Shown piece after piece: positions 34,046-42,789 of a stretch of DNA of 64,000 bases; position 1 is the stretch's first letter; each line of letters starts with the position of its first letter. The DNA is from Clavibacter michiganensis (GTDB lineage: Bacteria; Actinomycetota; Actinomycetes; Actinomycetales; Microbacteriaceae): positions 2,480,001-2,544,000 of the forward strand of contig NZ_CP080437.1 of the NCBI RefSeq assembly GCF_021216655.1, in the 5' to 3' direction. A model generated the notes under the pieces. It saw only the letters and a program-made list of their open reading frames with translations. It searched no databases and had not been told where the DNA came from. Position numbers and translations under genes: made by a program.

Positions 34046-34816
34046 ATGCGACGTCTCCTCGCCCCCCTCGTGCACGTCCTCGCCCTCCCCGGCATCGCCG
34101 CCCGGGTGGGGGAGTTCCTCTACCGCCGGGCGGACGTGTCCGGCGACATCCACCCGGACGACGCCGCGCACGGCACCGTCGAGGGGCCGGACCCCGACCG
34201 GATCGCGGTCGTGGGGGAGACGGGCATGATCAGCCTCGGGGTCCGCACGCACCAGATCGCCCTCCCCGCGTTCCTCGCGCGGCACCACGCGACCCGCACG
34301 GGCCGCGGCGTCGCCTGGTCCATCGCGTCCCTGCCGGGCTCGCGCCTCCGCGAGGCGCCGGCCGTGATCGCCGGTGCCGAGGCCGACCTCGCGCGGGCGG
34401 ACGCGGTCGTGCTCCTCGCCGGGATCACCGACGTGCTGCGCGTGACCTCCACCGGCGCGTGGAGCCGGCAGATGCGGGTCGCGATCGAGGCGCTGCGGGC
34501 GCACCTGCCGGAGGGAGCGTGGATCCTCGTCGCCGACTTCCCGCCGCTCGACAACGCCGGGAGCCTCTCGCGGCCGGCGCGCCTCGCCGCGGGCGTCCAC
34601 GCGCAGGCCCTCAACCGGCACACCCGCGACGTGGTCGACGGCCTGCCCCTCACCCGCGCCGTGACGTTCCCCGAGGAGCTCGCGCGCGCGCTGTGGCGGC
34701 CGGACGGGGAGGAGAGCCGGTACCAGCGCACCTACCGCTCGTGGGGCGCGCACCTGTCGGCGGCGCTCGTCGACGCGCGCGCCGGCGCGGCGGCGGCCGG
34801 TGCTCCCGCGGGCTGA
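34046..34816 (+). CDS. SGNH-like hydrolase with altered catalytic blocks
   Basis: 256 residues with the flavodoxin-like SGNH fold: block I IAVVGETGMISLGVRTHQIA, block III VVLLAGITDVLRVTSTGAW, ending SWGAHLSAALVD. In active enzymes block I is GDS and block III GxND. Here they are GET and GITD, and the C-terminal Asp-x-x-His is only partly recognisable. So it may use another nucleophile or not be an esterase. Start ATG 34046 follows AGGA; the longer open frame upstream is low-complexity. The gene lies just before the iron-regulated operon but is separated from it by the DtxR box. Confidence 0.68.
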   Translation: MRRLLAPLVHVLALPGIAARVGEFLYRRADVSGDIHPDDAAHGTVEGPDPDRIAVVGETGMISLGVRTHQIALPAFLARHHATRTGRGVAWSIASLPGSRLREAPAVIAGAEADLARADAVVLLAGITDVLRVTSTGAWSRQMRVAIEALRAHLPEGAWILVADFPPLDNAGSLSRPARLAAGVHAQALNRHTRDVVDGLPLTRAVTFPEELARALWRPDGEESRYQRTYRSWGAHLSAALVDARAGAAAAGAPAG

Positions 34817-34842
34817 TCGCCGCCCCGGCTTGTCGCGGGTGA

Positions 34843-34861
34843 TGAGGTTAGGCTAACCTCA
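34843..34861 (+). promoter_or_regulatory. DtxR/IdeR iron box
   Basis: TGAGGTTAGGCTAACCTCA, a 19-bp palindrome symmetrical except for the centre and close to the DtxR consensus (TTAGGTTAGGCTAACCTAA). It overlaps a TAGGCT -10 (34849-34854) and ends six bases before the ATPase start, so iron-loaded DtxR would silence the importer. Confidence 0.9.
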
Positions 34862-34866
34862 CCTGC

Positions 34867-35769
34867 GTGACCTCCCCCGCCTCGACCGCCCCGATCGCGC
34901 GCGCCGCGGACCCGGATCCGGCGCCCGCGTCACCCGCCGCATCCGCCCTCGAGGCCCGCGGCATCACGGTCGCGTACGGCGACACGGAGGTCGTGCACGG
35001 TGCCGGCCTCGAGATCCGGCCCGGCTGCGTCACCGCGCTCGTCGGCCCGAACGGCAGCGGGAAGTCGACGCTGCTGCGCACGATGGCGCGCCTCCAGGCA
35101 GCGCGCTCCGGGTCGCTCGTGCTGCGCGAGGAAGGCGCGGAGGCGGGCGAGTCCGACGCCCTCGACCTCTCCCTCCGCCGCTTCGCCCGCCGCGTCGCGC
35201 TCCTCACGCAGGGCCGGCCGACTCCCGGCGGCCTGAGCGTGCGTGACGTCGTCGAGTTCGGCCGCTACCCGCACCGCGGGCGCTTCGGCGGGGCGGATCC
35301 CGAGGGCCGGGCGGCCGTGGATCGCGCGCTCGACCTCACCGGCCTCGTCGCCCTCGCCGACCGCGGCGTCGACCAGCTCTCCGGCGGCCAGCTCCAGCGC
35401 GTGTGGCTCGCGAGCTGCCTCGCCCAGGAGACGGGGGTGCTGCTGCTCGACGAGCCCACCACGTACCTCGACCTCCGCTACCAGGTCGAGCTCCTCGACC
35501 TGGTGCGCGACCTCGCCGACGACGCATCGATCGCCGTCGGCGTCGTCCTCCACGACCTCGATCAGGCCGCCGCGCTCGCCGACACCGTCGCGCTGCTCTC
35601 CGACGGCCGGATCGTCAAGACCGGCACCCCAACCGAGGTGCTGACCCCCGACCTCCTCACCGAGGTCTACGGCATCCCCGTCGAGGTCCACGCGGACCCG
35701 ACGACGGGCAGCCTGCGCACCCGCGCGGTCGCCCGCCACCACCACAGGAACGAGAGGCTCCACCCGTGA
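34867..35769 (+). CDS. Iron-siderophore ABC transporter ATPase
   Basis: 300 residues, FecE/FepC type. Walker A GPNGSGKSTLLRTMARLQ, Q-loop ALLTQGRPTPGGLSVRDVVE, signature DQLSGGQLQRVWLASCLAQE, Walker B VLLLDEPTTYLDLRYQVELL, and switch His in VLHDLDQAAALAD. GTG 34867 lies only about 12 bases from the -10 inside the iron box and has no Shine-Dalgarno site, so the transcript has almost no leader. First gene of the operon ATPase, binding protein, permease. Confidence 0.92.
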   Translation: MTSPASTAPIARAADPDPAPASPAASALEARGITVAYGDTEVVHGAGLEIRPGCVTALVGPNGSGKSTLLRTMARLQAARSGSLVLREEGAEAGESDALDLSLRRFARRVALLTQGRPTPGGLSVRDVVEFGRYPHRGRFGGADPEGRAAVDRALDLTGLVALADRGVDQLSGGQLQRVWLASCLAQETGVLLLDEPTTYLDLRYQVELLDLVRDLADDASIAVGVVLHDLDQAAALADTVALLSDGRIVKTGTPTEVLTPDLLTEVYGIPVEVHADPTTGSLRTRAVARHHHRNERLHP

Positions 35770-36755
35770 TCACGAGACGACGAACCCTGGCGATGACCGC
35801 CCTCGCCGCCGCGACAGCGCTCACGCTGACCGCATGCGGCACCACCGAGGAGGCGTCCACGGGCGCCGGCACGACGCCGGCCGGCGAGCAGATCACGCTC
35901 ACCGACGGCACCGGCGCGGAGGTCACGCTCGACGGGCCCGCGACGAAGGTCGTCGGCACCGAGTGGAACGTCGTGGAGAACCTCGTGTCGCTGGGCGTGG
36001 ATCCCGTGGGCGTCGCGGACGTGGCCGGCTACAGCGCCTGGTCGTCCGCCGTCCCGCTCGTCAATGAGCCCGCCGACATCGGCACGCGCGGCGAGCCGAG
36101 CGTGGAGACCATCGCGTCGCTCGCGCCCGACCTCATCGTCGCGACCACCGACCTGCCGGCCGACGCGATCACGCAGCTGAAGGCCATCGCGCCCGTGCTG
36201 CAGGTGAACTCGGCCGACGGCAGCAAGCAGATCCAGCAGAGCGAGGACAACCTCGAGCTCATCGCGAAGGCGACGGGCACCGAGGACAAGGCGACCGAGG
36301 TCATCGGCGCGTACGACCAGGCCGTCACGGACGCGAAGGCGAAGCTCGACGCGGCCGGGCTCGCCGGATCCAAGTTCCTGTTCGCCGACGCGTACGTGGA
36401 CGCCGGCGCGGTCGCCATCCGCCCGTTCGGGACAGGCTCGCTCATCGGCGACGTCACCACCGAGCTCGGCCTCGAGAACGCGTGGACGGGCGAGGTCGAC
36501 CCGGCCTACGGCCTCGGATCCACCGACGTCGAGGGCCTCACGACCGTCGGCGACGTGCAGTTCCTCTACAACTCCAACTCCACGCAGGGCGACGACCCGT
36601 TCGCCTCCACGCTCGCGGGCAACGCCGTGTGGCAGTCGCTGCCGTTCGTGACGGCGGGCGACGTGCACCGCATGCCCGACGGCATCTGGGCGTTCGGCGG
36701 CCCGGCGTCGATGACGGCGTACGCGAAGGCCGTGTCGGACCTGCTGGCCGGCTGA
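35766..36755 (+). CDS. Siderophore-binding lipoprotein
   Basis: 329 residues, FecB/BtuF class III binding protein. Lipoprotein signal with LTLTACGTT (Cys near 24). The core reads VVGTEWNVVENLVSLGVDPV, GEPSVETIASLAPDLIVATT, and a long linker helix near DQAVTDAKAKLDAAGLAGSK. GTG 35766 overlaps the ATPase stop (GTGA). It delivers ferric siderophore to the fused permease downstream. Siderophore type is unknown. Confidence 0.92.
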   Translation: MITRRRTLAMTALAAATALTLTACGTTEEASTGAGTTPAGEQITLTDGTGAEVTLDGPATKVVGTEWNVVENLVSLGVDPVGVADVAGYSAWSSAVPLVNEPADIGTRGEPSVETIASLAPDLIVATTDLPADAITQLKAIAPVLQVNSADGSKQIQQSEDNLELIAKATGTEDKATEVIGAYDQAVTDAKAKLDAAGLAGSKFLFADAYVDAGAVAIRPFGTGSLIGDVTTELGLENAWTGEVDPAYGLGSTDVEGLTTVGDVQFLYNSNSTQGDDPFASTLAGNAVWQSLPFVTAGDVHRMPDGIWAFGGPASMTAYAKAVSDLLAG

Positions 36756-36774
36756 CCCGCATCCCGCTGAACCG

Positions 36775-38931
36775 ATGACCGCTCCCGTCCGCACCGCGCC
36801 CCCGGCGGCCGACGCGCCTCACGCGTCCGCCGCCGCGGCGTCGATCCCGGGACCCGTCCCGTCGCTCGCCGCCGTCGCGCGCGCCGACGGGGCGGGCCGG
36901 ATCCCGGTGCGGGCGGTCGCGGTCGTCGCCCTCCTCGCGCTCGTCGTCGCGGTGCTCGCGGTGATCGACGTCACGCAGGGCACCGCCGCGGTCGGGCCGC
37001 GCGAGGTGTGGCAGGCGCTCACCGGGCGCGCGACGCCGGGCGACGCGTCCGTCGTGGTCGCGTCCCGGCTGCCGCGCATGGCCGCGGGGATCCTCGTGGG
37101 CCTCGCCCTCGGCGCGGCCGGCGCCGCCCTCCAGACGGTGAGCCGCAACGTGCTCGCCTCGCCCGACACGCTCGCCGTGAACGCGGGCGCGTACGCGGCC
37201 CTCGCGGTCGCGGCGGTCACGGGCCTCACGCTGCCGGTGCTCGCGGGGGCGGGCGTCGCGTTCGTCGGCGGGCTCGTCGCGGCGGCGATCGTGCTCGCGG
37301 TCTCGGGCCTCGGATCCGGCACCGTGCGCCTCGTGCTCGCGGGCAGCGCGCTCGCGCTCGGCCTCGGATCCGTCACCAGCGCGCTCCTCCTCCTCTTCCC
37401 GCAGCAGACCTCCGGTCTCTACCGCTGGGGCCAGGGCGGCATCGGCCAGAACGGCTTCGACGCGGTCGCGCAGATGGCGCCGGTCGTGGTGGTCGCGCTC
37501 GGGATCCTGCTGCTCATCACCCGCCGGCTCGACGCGCTCGGGCTCGGCGACGACGCCGCCCGCAGCCTCGGCGTCGACGTGCGGGCGACCCGCGTGATCG
37601 CCGTGCTCGCCTCGGTGCTGCTCGCCGCCGCCGCGGTGACGGTCGCCGGGCCCATCGGCTTCGTCGGCCTGTACGCGCCCGCGTTCGTGCGGCCGCTGCG
37701 CCGGCTCGTGCCGGGCGTCCGCCGCTCGTGGGTCTTCATCCCCGTCGCCGGGCTCATGGGCGCGGCGGTCGTGCTCCTCGCCGACGTGCTGCTGCGCGCG
37801 GTGGTCGGCGCCGAGGCGTCCGTCGCCGTGCCGACCGGGCTCGTCACCTCCCTCATCGGCGCGGTCGTGCTCGTGGTCCTCGCCGTGCGCACCCGCGACA
37901 GCGCGACGCCCGCGCCCACCGAGCGCCACGGCGTGGTCTCCCGCCGCCGGGTCGCGCTCGTCGTCGGCGCGCTGGTCGCGGTGCTCGTCGGGCTGCTGCT
38001 CGCGTCGGTGCTCCTCGGCGACGCGAAGCTGCTCCTCGGCGACGTCGTCAACGGGATCCGCGGCACCGCCGGCCCGGTCGTCAGCTACGTGCTCGACACC
38101 CGCGTGCCGCGCGTGCTCGCCGCCGTGCTCGCGGGCGCGGCGCTCGCGCTCGCGGGCGTGCTCGTGCAGGCCGTGACCCGCAACCCGCTCGCGGATCCCG
38201 CGATCCTCGGCGTCTCCGGCGGCGCGGGGCTCGGCGCCGTGCTGTTCGTGACCACCGCGCCGCTCGCGTCGGGCTGGGGCATCGCCGGCGCGGCCGGACT
38301 CGGGGCGCTCGCCGCGGCGGCCGTCGTCTTCGGCCTCGCGGCGCGCGGCGGCTTCCCGCAGAACAGGCTGGTGCTCATCGGGGTCGGCGTCTCCGCGGGC
38401 ACGGCCGCGGCCATCAGCATGATCATCGTGCTCACCGACCCGTTCAACGGTGCGAAGGCTCTCACCTGGCTGTCGGGATCCACCTATGGCCGCGGCGTCG
38501 ACGACGCCCTCCCGGTGCTCGCCGCCCTCGTGCTCGCGGTGGCGGTCGCGGCACCGCGGCACCGGATGCTCGACCTCGTCGCCCTCGACGACGACACCCC
38601 GCGCCTGCTCGGCCTCTCGCTCGGCCGCTCCCGCCTGCTCGCCCTCTCGATCGCGGTCGTGCTCACGGCGACGGCGGTCGCGGCGGTGGGCGTGATCGGC
38701 TTCGTCGGCCTGGTCGCGCCGCACGCGGCCCGCGCGCTCGTCGGATCCCGCCACGCGCGCGTCGTGCCCGTCGCGATCCTGCTGGGCGCCGCCCTCGTGA
38801 CCCTCGCCGACCTGCTCGGCCGCACCGTGATCGCCCCGGGCCAGCTCGGCGCCGGCCTCGTGACCGCGCTCGTCGGCACGCCGTACTTCGTGTGGCTGCT
38901 GTGGCGCGGGCGGGCGGCGCGGGGGCGTTAG
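36775..38931 (+). CDS. Fused double FecCD-type permease
   Basis: 718 residues made of two FecCD permease units in one chain, as in FhuB. Unit 1 (about 40-375) has SRLPRMAAGILVGLALGAAG and the coupling segment LGDDAARSLGVDVRATRVIA. Unit 2 (about 385-718) has LDTRVPRVLAAVLAGAALAL, VTRNPLADPAILGVSGGAGL and LGLSLGRSRLLALSIAVVL. About 18-20 membrane helices in total. One chain therefore provides the whole channel for the ATPase at 34867. ATG 36775 lies 20 bases after the binding-protein gene. Confidence 0.93.
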   Translation: MTAPVRTAPPAADAPHASAAAASIPGPVPSLAAVARADGAGRIPVRAVAVVALLALVVAVLAVIDVTQGTAAVGPREVWQALTGRATPGDASVVVASRLPRMAAGILVGLALGAAGAALQTVSRNVLASPDTLAVNAGAYAALAVAAVTGLTLPVLAGAGVAFVGGLVAAAIVLAVSGLGSGTVRLVLAGSALALGLGSVTSALLLLFPQQTSGLYRWGQGGIGQNGFDAVAQMAPVVVVALGILLLITRRLDALGLGDDAARSLGVDVRATRVIAVLASVLLAAAAVTVAGPIGFVGLYAPAFVRPLRRLVPGVRRSWVFIPVAGLMGAAVVLLADVLLRAVVGAEASVAVPTGLVTSLIGAVVLVVLAVRTRDSATPAPTERHGVVSRRRVALVVGALVAVLVGLLLASVLLGDAKLLLGDVVNGIRGTAGPVVSYVLDTRVPRVLAAVLAGAALALAGVLVQAVTRNPLADPAILGVSGGAGLGAVLFVTTAPLASGWGIAGAAGLGALAAAAVVFGLAARGGFPQNRLVLIGVGVSAGTAAAISMIIVLTDPFNGAKALTWLSGSTYGRGVDDALPVLAALVLAVAVAAPRHRMLDLVALDDDTPRLLGLSLGRSRLLALSIAVVLTATAVAAVGVIGFVGLVAPHAARALVGSRHARVVPVAILLGAALVTLADLLGRTVIAPGQLGAGLVTALVGTPYFVWLLWRGRAARGR

Positions 38932-39051
38932 GGGCGTCCGTGGTCCGGCCGACCGCGATGGTGTGGATGAAGACGTCACGGCGACGGGGGATCACCTAGC
39001 TTCTCGTGCGCGGGCCTCTTCGCCTACCACGCCCGTGTTGTGGGGACACTC

Positions 39052-39537
39052 ATGTTGGGGACGCTGCTGGTCATTGCCCGCATGTGCGCAGGTGGATTCT
39101 TCGTCTGGACGGGCAGCGCGAAACTGAGCCGGTCTCGACACTTCTGGTCCCAGATCATGGGTTACAAGATCGTCGGACCCCGTCAAGCCAGATTGCTCGC
39201 TGCCGCGCTGCCTCCCGTCGAGTTCGTCGCCGGCTTGTTCTTCGCCGCTGGGCTATGGCCCGCCGTGACGGGGTGCGTCCTGCTTCTGCTGCTCGCCGCA
39301 TTCACTGCCGCCATCGCATCCTCTCTGCTCCGCGGCCTCGAGAACGATTGCGGCTGCGCGGGGAGCGATCGCGTCTCACCGCTCCTCATCGTCCGCAACG
39401 TCATGCTCGCCTCGCTGGCGGTCGCCGGAATGTCATCCGCGGCGCCGGCTTATTCCGGCGAGATCATCGTCGTGGCATGCGGGTGCCTCCTTGTCGTCGT
39501 AATCAGCTCCAATTCGTATCGTGCAATAGGAAGATAA
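39052..39537 (+). CDS. MauE/DoxX-like membrane protein
   Basis: 161 residues with four membrane helices. It has MCAGGFFVWTGSAKLSRSRH, MGYKIVGPRQARLLAAALPP, the family motif ENDCGCAGSDRVSPLLIVRN, and a last helix (EIIVVACGCLLVVVISSNSY). MauE proteins support disulfide formation in the cysteine-rich methylamine dehydrogenase small subunit. ATG 39052 has GGGGA six bases upstream; GTG 39040 is weaker. It sits 27 bases before a gene for a 12-cysteine secreted protein, which fits a role in oxidising that product. Base composition is clearly less GC-rich than its neighbours. Confidence 0.82.
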   Translation: MLGTLLVIARMCAGGFFVWTGSAKLSRSRHFWSQIMGYKIVGPRQARLLAAALPPVEFVAGLFFAAGLWPAVTGCVLLLLLAAFTAAIASSLLRGLENDCGCAGSDRVSPLLIVRNVMLASLAVAGMSSAAPAYSGEIIVVACGCLLVVVISSNSYRAIGR

Positions 39538-39564
39538 TCACCATTCAAATCGAAAGGCATGCGC

Positions 39565-40251
39565 ATGTCGACTCGACGCAGCATCTTGAGGGGCCTCATC
39601 GGGGCCGCCGCGCTCACGGCAACCGGACAGGGCGGACCATTCACGGCGTTCGCCTCATCGGCTTCGGCGACGCCCATCCGTGAATCCGACCATCCGTGGT
39701 ACCTGCAGCCGCTCGCGGCGACTGCTAGCGCGGGCGCCGATGATCTGGCGGTCCTCCATCGGGCAGCGGTGGCGGCGGCCGTCCAAGAGGGGTATGCGCC
39801 GGACGTCGTATCCTCGGCGGTCGCACAGGCCACCATGTCGGTCAACACCCGCGGCAACAGGGTCGGCAAGTGCTCCCTGATCTTGGATGCGCAGTCCGTA
39901 TTCGTGCTGACGAAGGAGTTCGGAACGGGGCATCTGAATCGTCAGGCTGTGCAGACTCTCTGGGCGGGAGGTGACAGCCTCGTTCGAGATCTCGTGCCGG
40001 CTGCTCACGCCAAGATGATGGCTTCTGGCGAATCGGGCAGCATAGAGGCGGCGGATGCGGCTTCGAGCTGCTGTACTGTGCTCGGAAATGCGATCGGCAC
40101 GTGTTGCCGATATGACTTCCAAGGGCTGTTTGAATGCTGCGGCCCCTGTGGTTTCACTTTTCCCGAGATCCCGGTCTTCATAGCCTGCGTTGCCATCTGG
40201 TGCAATTACTGCTCGGCGGCGCACTGTAAGGAGTGGTACTACGAATGTTGA
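39565..40251 (+). CDS. Tat-type secreted protein with a C-terminal 12-cysteine domain (halocin C8-like)
   Basis: 228 residues. A twin-arginine-like signal (STRRSILRGLIG) has probable cleavage after residue 35 (SSASA). The middle domain (about 36-165) has one cysteine (GKCSLIL) and no recognised fold. The last 60 residues carry Cys at 169, 170, 180, 181, 191, 192, 195, 208, 213, 216, 221 and 228, and end in the last Cys. Size, Tat export, a long pro-region and a terminal Cys-rich hydrophobic domain resemble halocin C8 pre-proteins, whose N-terminal part confers immunity. ATG 39565 is chosen because AAAGG lies seven bases upstream. The bacteriocin assignment is inference from layout, not a database match. 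Confidence 0.72.
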   Translation: MSTRRSILRGLIGAAALTATGQGGPFTAFASSASATPIRESDHPWYLQPLAATASAGADDLAVLHRAAVAAAVQEGYAPDVVSSAVAQATMSVNTRGNRVGKCSLILDAQSVFVLTKEFGTGHLNRQAVQTLWAGGDSLVRDLVPAAHAKMMASGESGSIEAADAASSCCTVLGNAIGTCCRYDFQGLFECCGPCGFTFPEIPVFIACVAIWCNYCSAAHCKEWYYEC

Positions 40252-40418
40252 TGCGTCCGATGTGAGGTGCTCCCGGAGGTGGGTTGCGCCGATGCTGTCG
40301 AATGCGTGCCGAGCTCGATGGATGGGGAGCGCGTGCCCCGCACGCGAAACCGATGCCCTGTCCCTACTCGGTCGCCGGGTCGGCTCGGCCGCACCGTGAT
40401 CGGCTGAACTACTCGTCG

Positions 40419-40473
40419 CCCGCTCCGTCGCCGCCGGGGGTGGGGCTGACCCCACCTCGGATCCGGGAGCGGG
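40419..40473 (+). terminator. Nested hairpin after the Cys-rich protein operon
   Basis: Inner stem GGTGGGG-ctga-CCCCACC (40439-40456) nested in an outer CCCGCTCC (40419-40426) / GGAGCGGG (40466-40473) repeat. It lies 168 bases after the stop and 41 before the histidine kinase. It separates the island from the two-component genes. Confidence 0.6.
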
Positions 40474-40513
40474 CAGGATGGGAGCCGCACCGGCGCCTCG
40501 CGAGGCTGGGATC

Positions 40514-42034
40514 ATGAACGAGACATCGCCCACCACCGAGGCCGAATCGACGCCCGTGCCACCCGAAGACCTCCCCGCCGCACCCGCGGACGCCGACGAC
40601 CGAGCCGACACGGATGAGGGCGCCGGCACACCGCCGCCCGCCGTCCGCCGCCGCTCCTTCTACGCCGACGCCTGGCGCCACCTCCCGCGCGACCTCGGGT
40701 ACCTCGCCCTCACCGCGCTGCTGCTCGCCACCGTCTACTTCGCGCTCCCCACCGCGGTCTACAGCCTCTTCGACTCGATCCTGTGGTCCGCGTCCGGGCT
40801 GTTCGCGGCCGTCGCGCTCCTCGTCGCGCTGTTCGCGGCGCGCGGGCTGGGCGCGGTCGAGCGGGTGCGGATCGGGTGGGCCGAGCCCCGCCCCATCCGC
40901 CCGGTCGACTGGACGCCCAGGTGGCAGCAGAACCGCGCCATGCGGATCCTCTCGGCCGTCGCGAACCCGCACTACTGGCTGCACCTGCTGCACGCGGTCG
41001 TGGTCTACCCGCTGGTGTCGTTCGTGACGCTCGGCGCGGGCGCCCTGCTGGTGGCCGGGTTCCTCGGCCCGATCGCCGGCGGCATCGCGATCCTCGGCTA
41101 CGGCTGGCGCTTCGAGCAGGTGCTCACCGACCACGGCTACGACGCGGGACGCACCTTCGCGCTCGCCGGCGTCCTCGGCGTGACCGCGATGATCCTGTCC
41201 GTCGTGCTGCTCCCGCTCTGGGCGCGCGGCGCCGTGCTCGCCCACTACTGGACCGACCACGCGCTCCTCGGCGGCTTCAAGTCCGACGCCCTCGAGCGCC
41301 GCGTGCAGGGCCTCGAGCAGTCCCGCGCCGGAGCCGTGACGGCCGAGGGCCAGACGCTCCGACAGATCGAGCGCGACCTGCACGACGGACCGCAGCAGCG
41401 GCTCGTGCGCCTCCGCATGGACCTCGCGGCCGCCGAGCGCGCGCTGGACACGGATCCGGAGCGGGCGAGGACGCTCATCGCCGAGGCCTCCGAGCACGCG
41501 CACGACACCCTCGAGGAGCTGCGCGCGCTGTCCCGCGGGTTCGCCCCGCCGATCCTCCTCGACCGCGGGCTCGTCGCCGCGCTGGAGGCCCTCGCGTCCC
41601 GGGCGACCGTCCCTGTCGCGCTCGACGTCCACCTGCCCGAGGCCCTGGTGCTCCCGACCGAGGTCGAGCGCAACGTCTACTTCACCGTCAGCGAGCTCCT
41701 CACCAACGTCGCGAAGCACTCCGAGGCGACCCGTGCGGACGTCACGCTGGTGCTGATGCGCGACTTCGACGGCGCGCGGATCCTCGTGGCCCGCGTGACC
41801 GACGACGGCCGGGGCGGCGCCTCCGTGCAGGAGGGCCACGGCCTCGAGGGGCTCGTCGGGCGGATCGGCGCGCTCGACGGCGACGTGAGCATCTCCAGCC
41901 CGCAGGGCGGACCCACGCGCATCACGGCACGGGTGCCGCTGCTCACGCTGAACGGCGTGCCGACCGACGGATCCGCCGGCACCGGTCCCGAGGCGGGCGG
42001 ACCGGTCGCCGCATCGCCCGACCCCGCCGCGTGA
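40514..42034 (+). CDS. Sensor histidine kinase (NarL-type partner)
   Basis: 506 residues. Acidic N-terminus to about 40, four membrane segments within 62-245 in a sensor-like domain (YWLHLLHAVVVYPLVSFVTL), then HisKA_3 with the phospho-acceptor His290 in QIERDLHDGPQQRLVRLRMD. The HATPase domain follows (TVSELLTNVAKHSEATRADV; VTDDGRGGASVQEGHGLEGL). ATG 40514 has GAGG upstream. It has no large extracellular domain, so it probably senses within or near the membrane. Pairs with the response regulator immediately downstream. Confidence 0.92.
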   Translation: MNETSPTTEAESTPVPPEDLPAAPADADDRADTDEGAGTPPPAVRRRSFYADAWRHLPRDLGYLALTALLLATVYFALPTAVYSLFDSILWSASGLFAAVALLVALFAARGLGAVERVRIGWAEPRPIRPVDWTPRWQQNRAMRILSAVANPHYWLHLLHAVVVYPLVSFVTLGAGALLVAGFLGPIAGGIAILGYGWRFEQVLTDHGYDAGRTFALAGVLGVTAMILSVVLLPLWARGAVLAHYWTDHALLGGFKSDALERRVQGLEQSRAGAVTAEGQTLRQIERDLHDGPQQRLVRLRMDLAAAERALDTDPERARTLIAEASEHAHDTLEELRALSRGFAPPILLDRGLVAALEALASRATVPVALDVHLPEALVLPTEVERNVYFTVSELLTNVAKHSEATRADVTLVLMRDFDGARILVARVTDDGRGGASVQEGHGLEGLVGRIGALDGDVSISSPQGGPTRITARVPLLTLNGVPTDGSAGTGPEAGGPVAASPDPAA

Positions 42035-42060
42035 GCGACCCGCTCGCTACGCTCGGGACC

Positions 42061-42723
42061 ATGGACGACCGCCGGGATGCAGCGCGCATCCGGGCCGCCG
42101 TGGTCGACGACGCCGTGCTCCTCCGCGAGGGGCTCGCGCGCGTGCTCGTCGAGGCCGGCATCGACGTCGTCGCGCAGCACGCGGACGCCGCCGGCTTCCT
42201 CGCGGCGCTGGCCGACGACGCCCCCGACGTCGTGGTTATGGACGTCCGCATGCCGCCGACGTTCTCCGACGAGGGGATCCGCGCCACGGTCGAGGCGCGC
42301 CGCCGCGTGCCGGGGATCGGCGTGCTCCTGCTCTCCCAGTACGTCGAGGCCGCCTACGCCGAGGAGGTCTTCCGCAGCGGCACGGCCGGCATCGGCTACC
42401 TGCTCAAGGACCGGGTGACCCGGCTCGAGGAGATCGACGACGCCGTGCGCCGCATCGCGTCCGGCGGCACCGTGCTCGACCCGGAGGTGGTGACGCAGCT
42501 CATGGCCCGACGACGCGATCCCCTCAGCGCGCTGACCCCGCGCGAGCGGGAGGTGCTCGCGCTCATGGCCGAGGGCCGCACCAACGCGGCGATCGCGCGG
42601 GCGCTGGTCATCGGCACGGGCGCGATCGAGAAGCACGTGACGAGCATCTTCTCGAAGCTCGGCCTCGAGGACACGGGCGAGGACCACCGCCGGGTGCTCG
42701 CCGTGCTCGCGTACCTCGGGTGA
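42061..42723 (+). CDS. LuxR/NarL-type response regulator
   Basis: 220 residues. Receiver domain with acidic pair VVDDAVLLREGLARVLVEAG and phospho-Asp61 in VVVMDVRMPPTFSDEG. LuxR helix-turn-helix at about 155-215 (LTPREREVLALMAEGRTNAA, IEKHVTSIFSKLGL). Two starts are possible: GTG 42031, overlapping the kinase stop, or ATG 42061, seven bases after TACGCT (42048-42053), which would give a separate leaderless transcript. The Asp signature is four residues from the usual fold position in either case. Confidence 0.92.
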   Translation: MDDRRDAARIRAAVVDDAVLLREGLARVLVEAGIDVVAQHADAAGFLAALADDAPDVVVMDVRMPPTFSDEGIRATVEARRRVPGIGVLLLSQYVEAAYAEEVFRSGTAGIGYLLKDRVTRLEEIDDAVRRIASGGTVLDPEVVTQLMARRRDPLSALTPREREVLALMAEGRTNAAIARALVIGTGAIEKHVTSIFSKLGLEDTGEDHRRVLAVLAYLG

Positions 42724-42789
42724 AGGCCGGGCGACGCGCCCGTCGTCCTCCGCGCCGCCTCCGAACCCCGACCGACCGAAAGGAACCCC

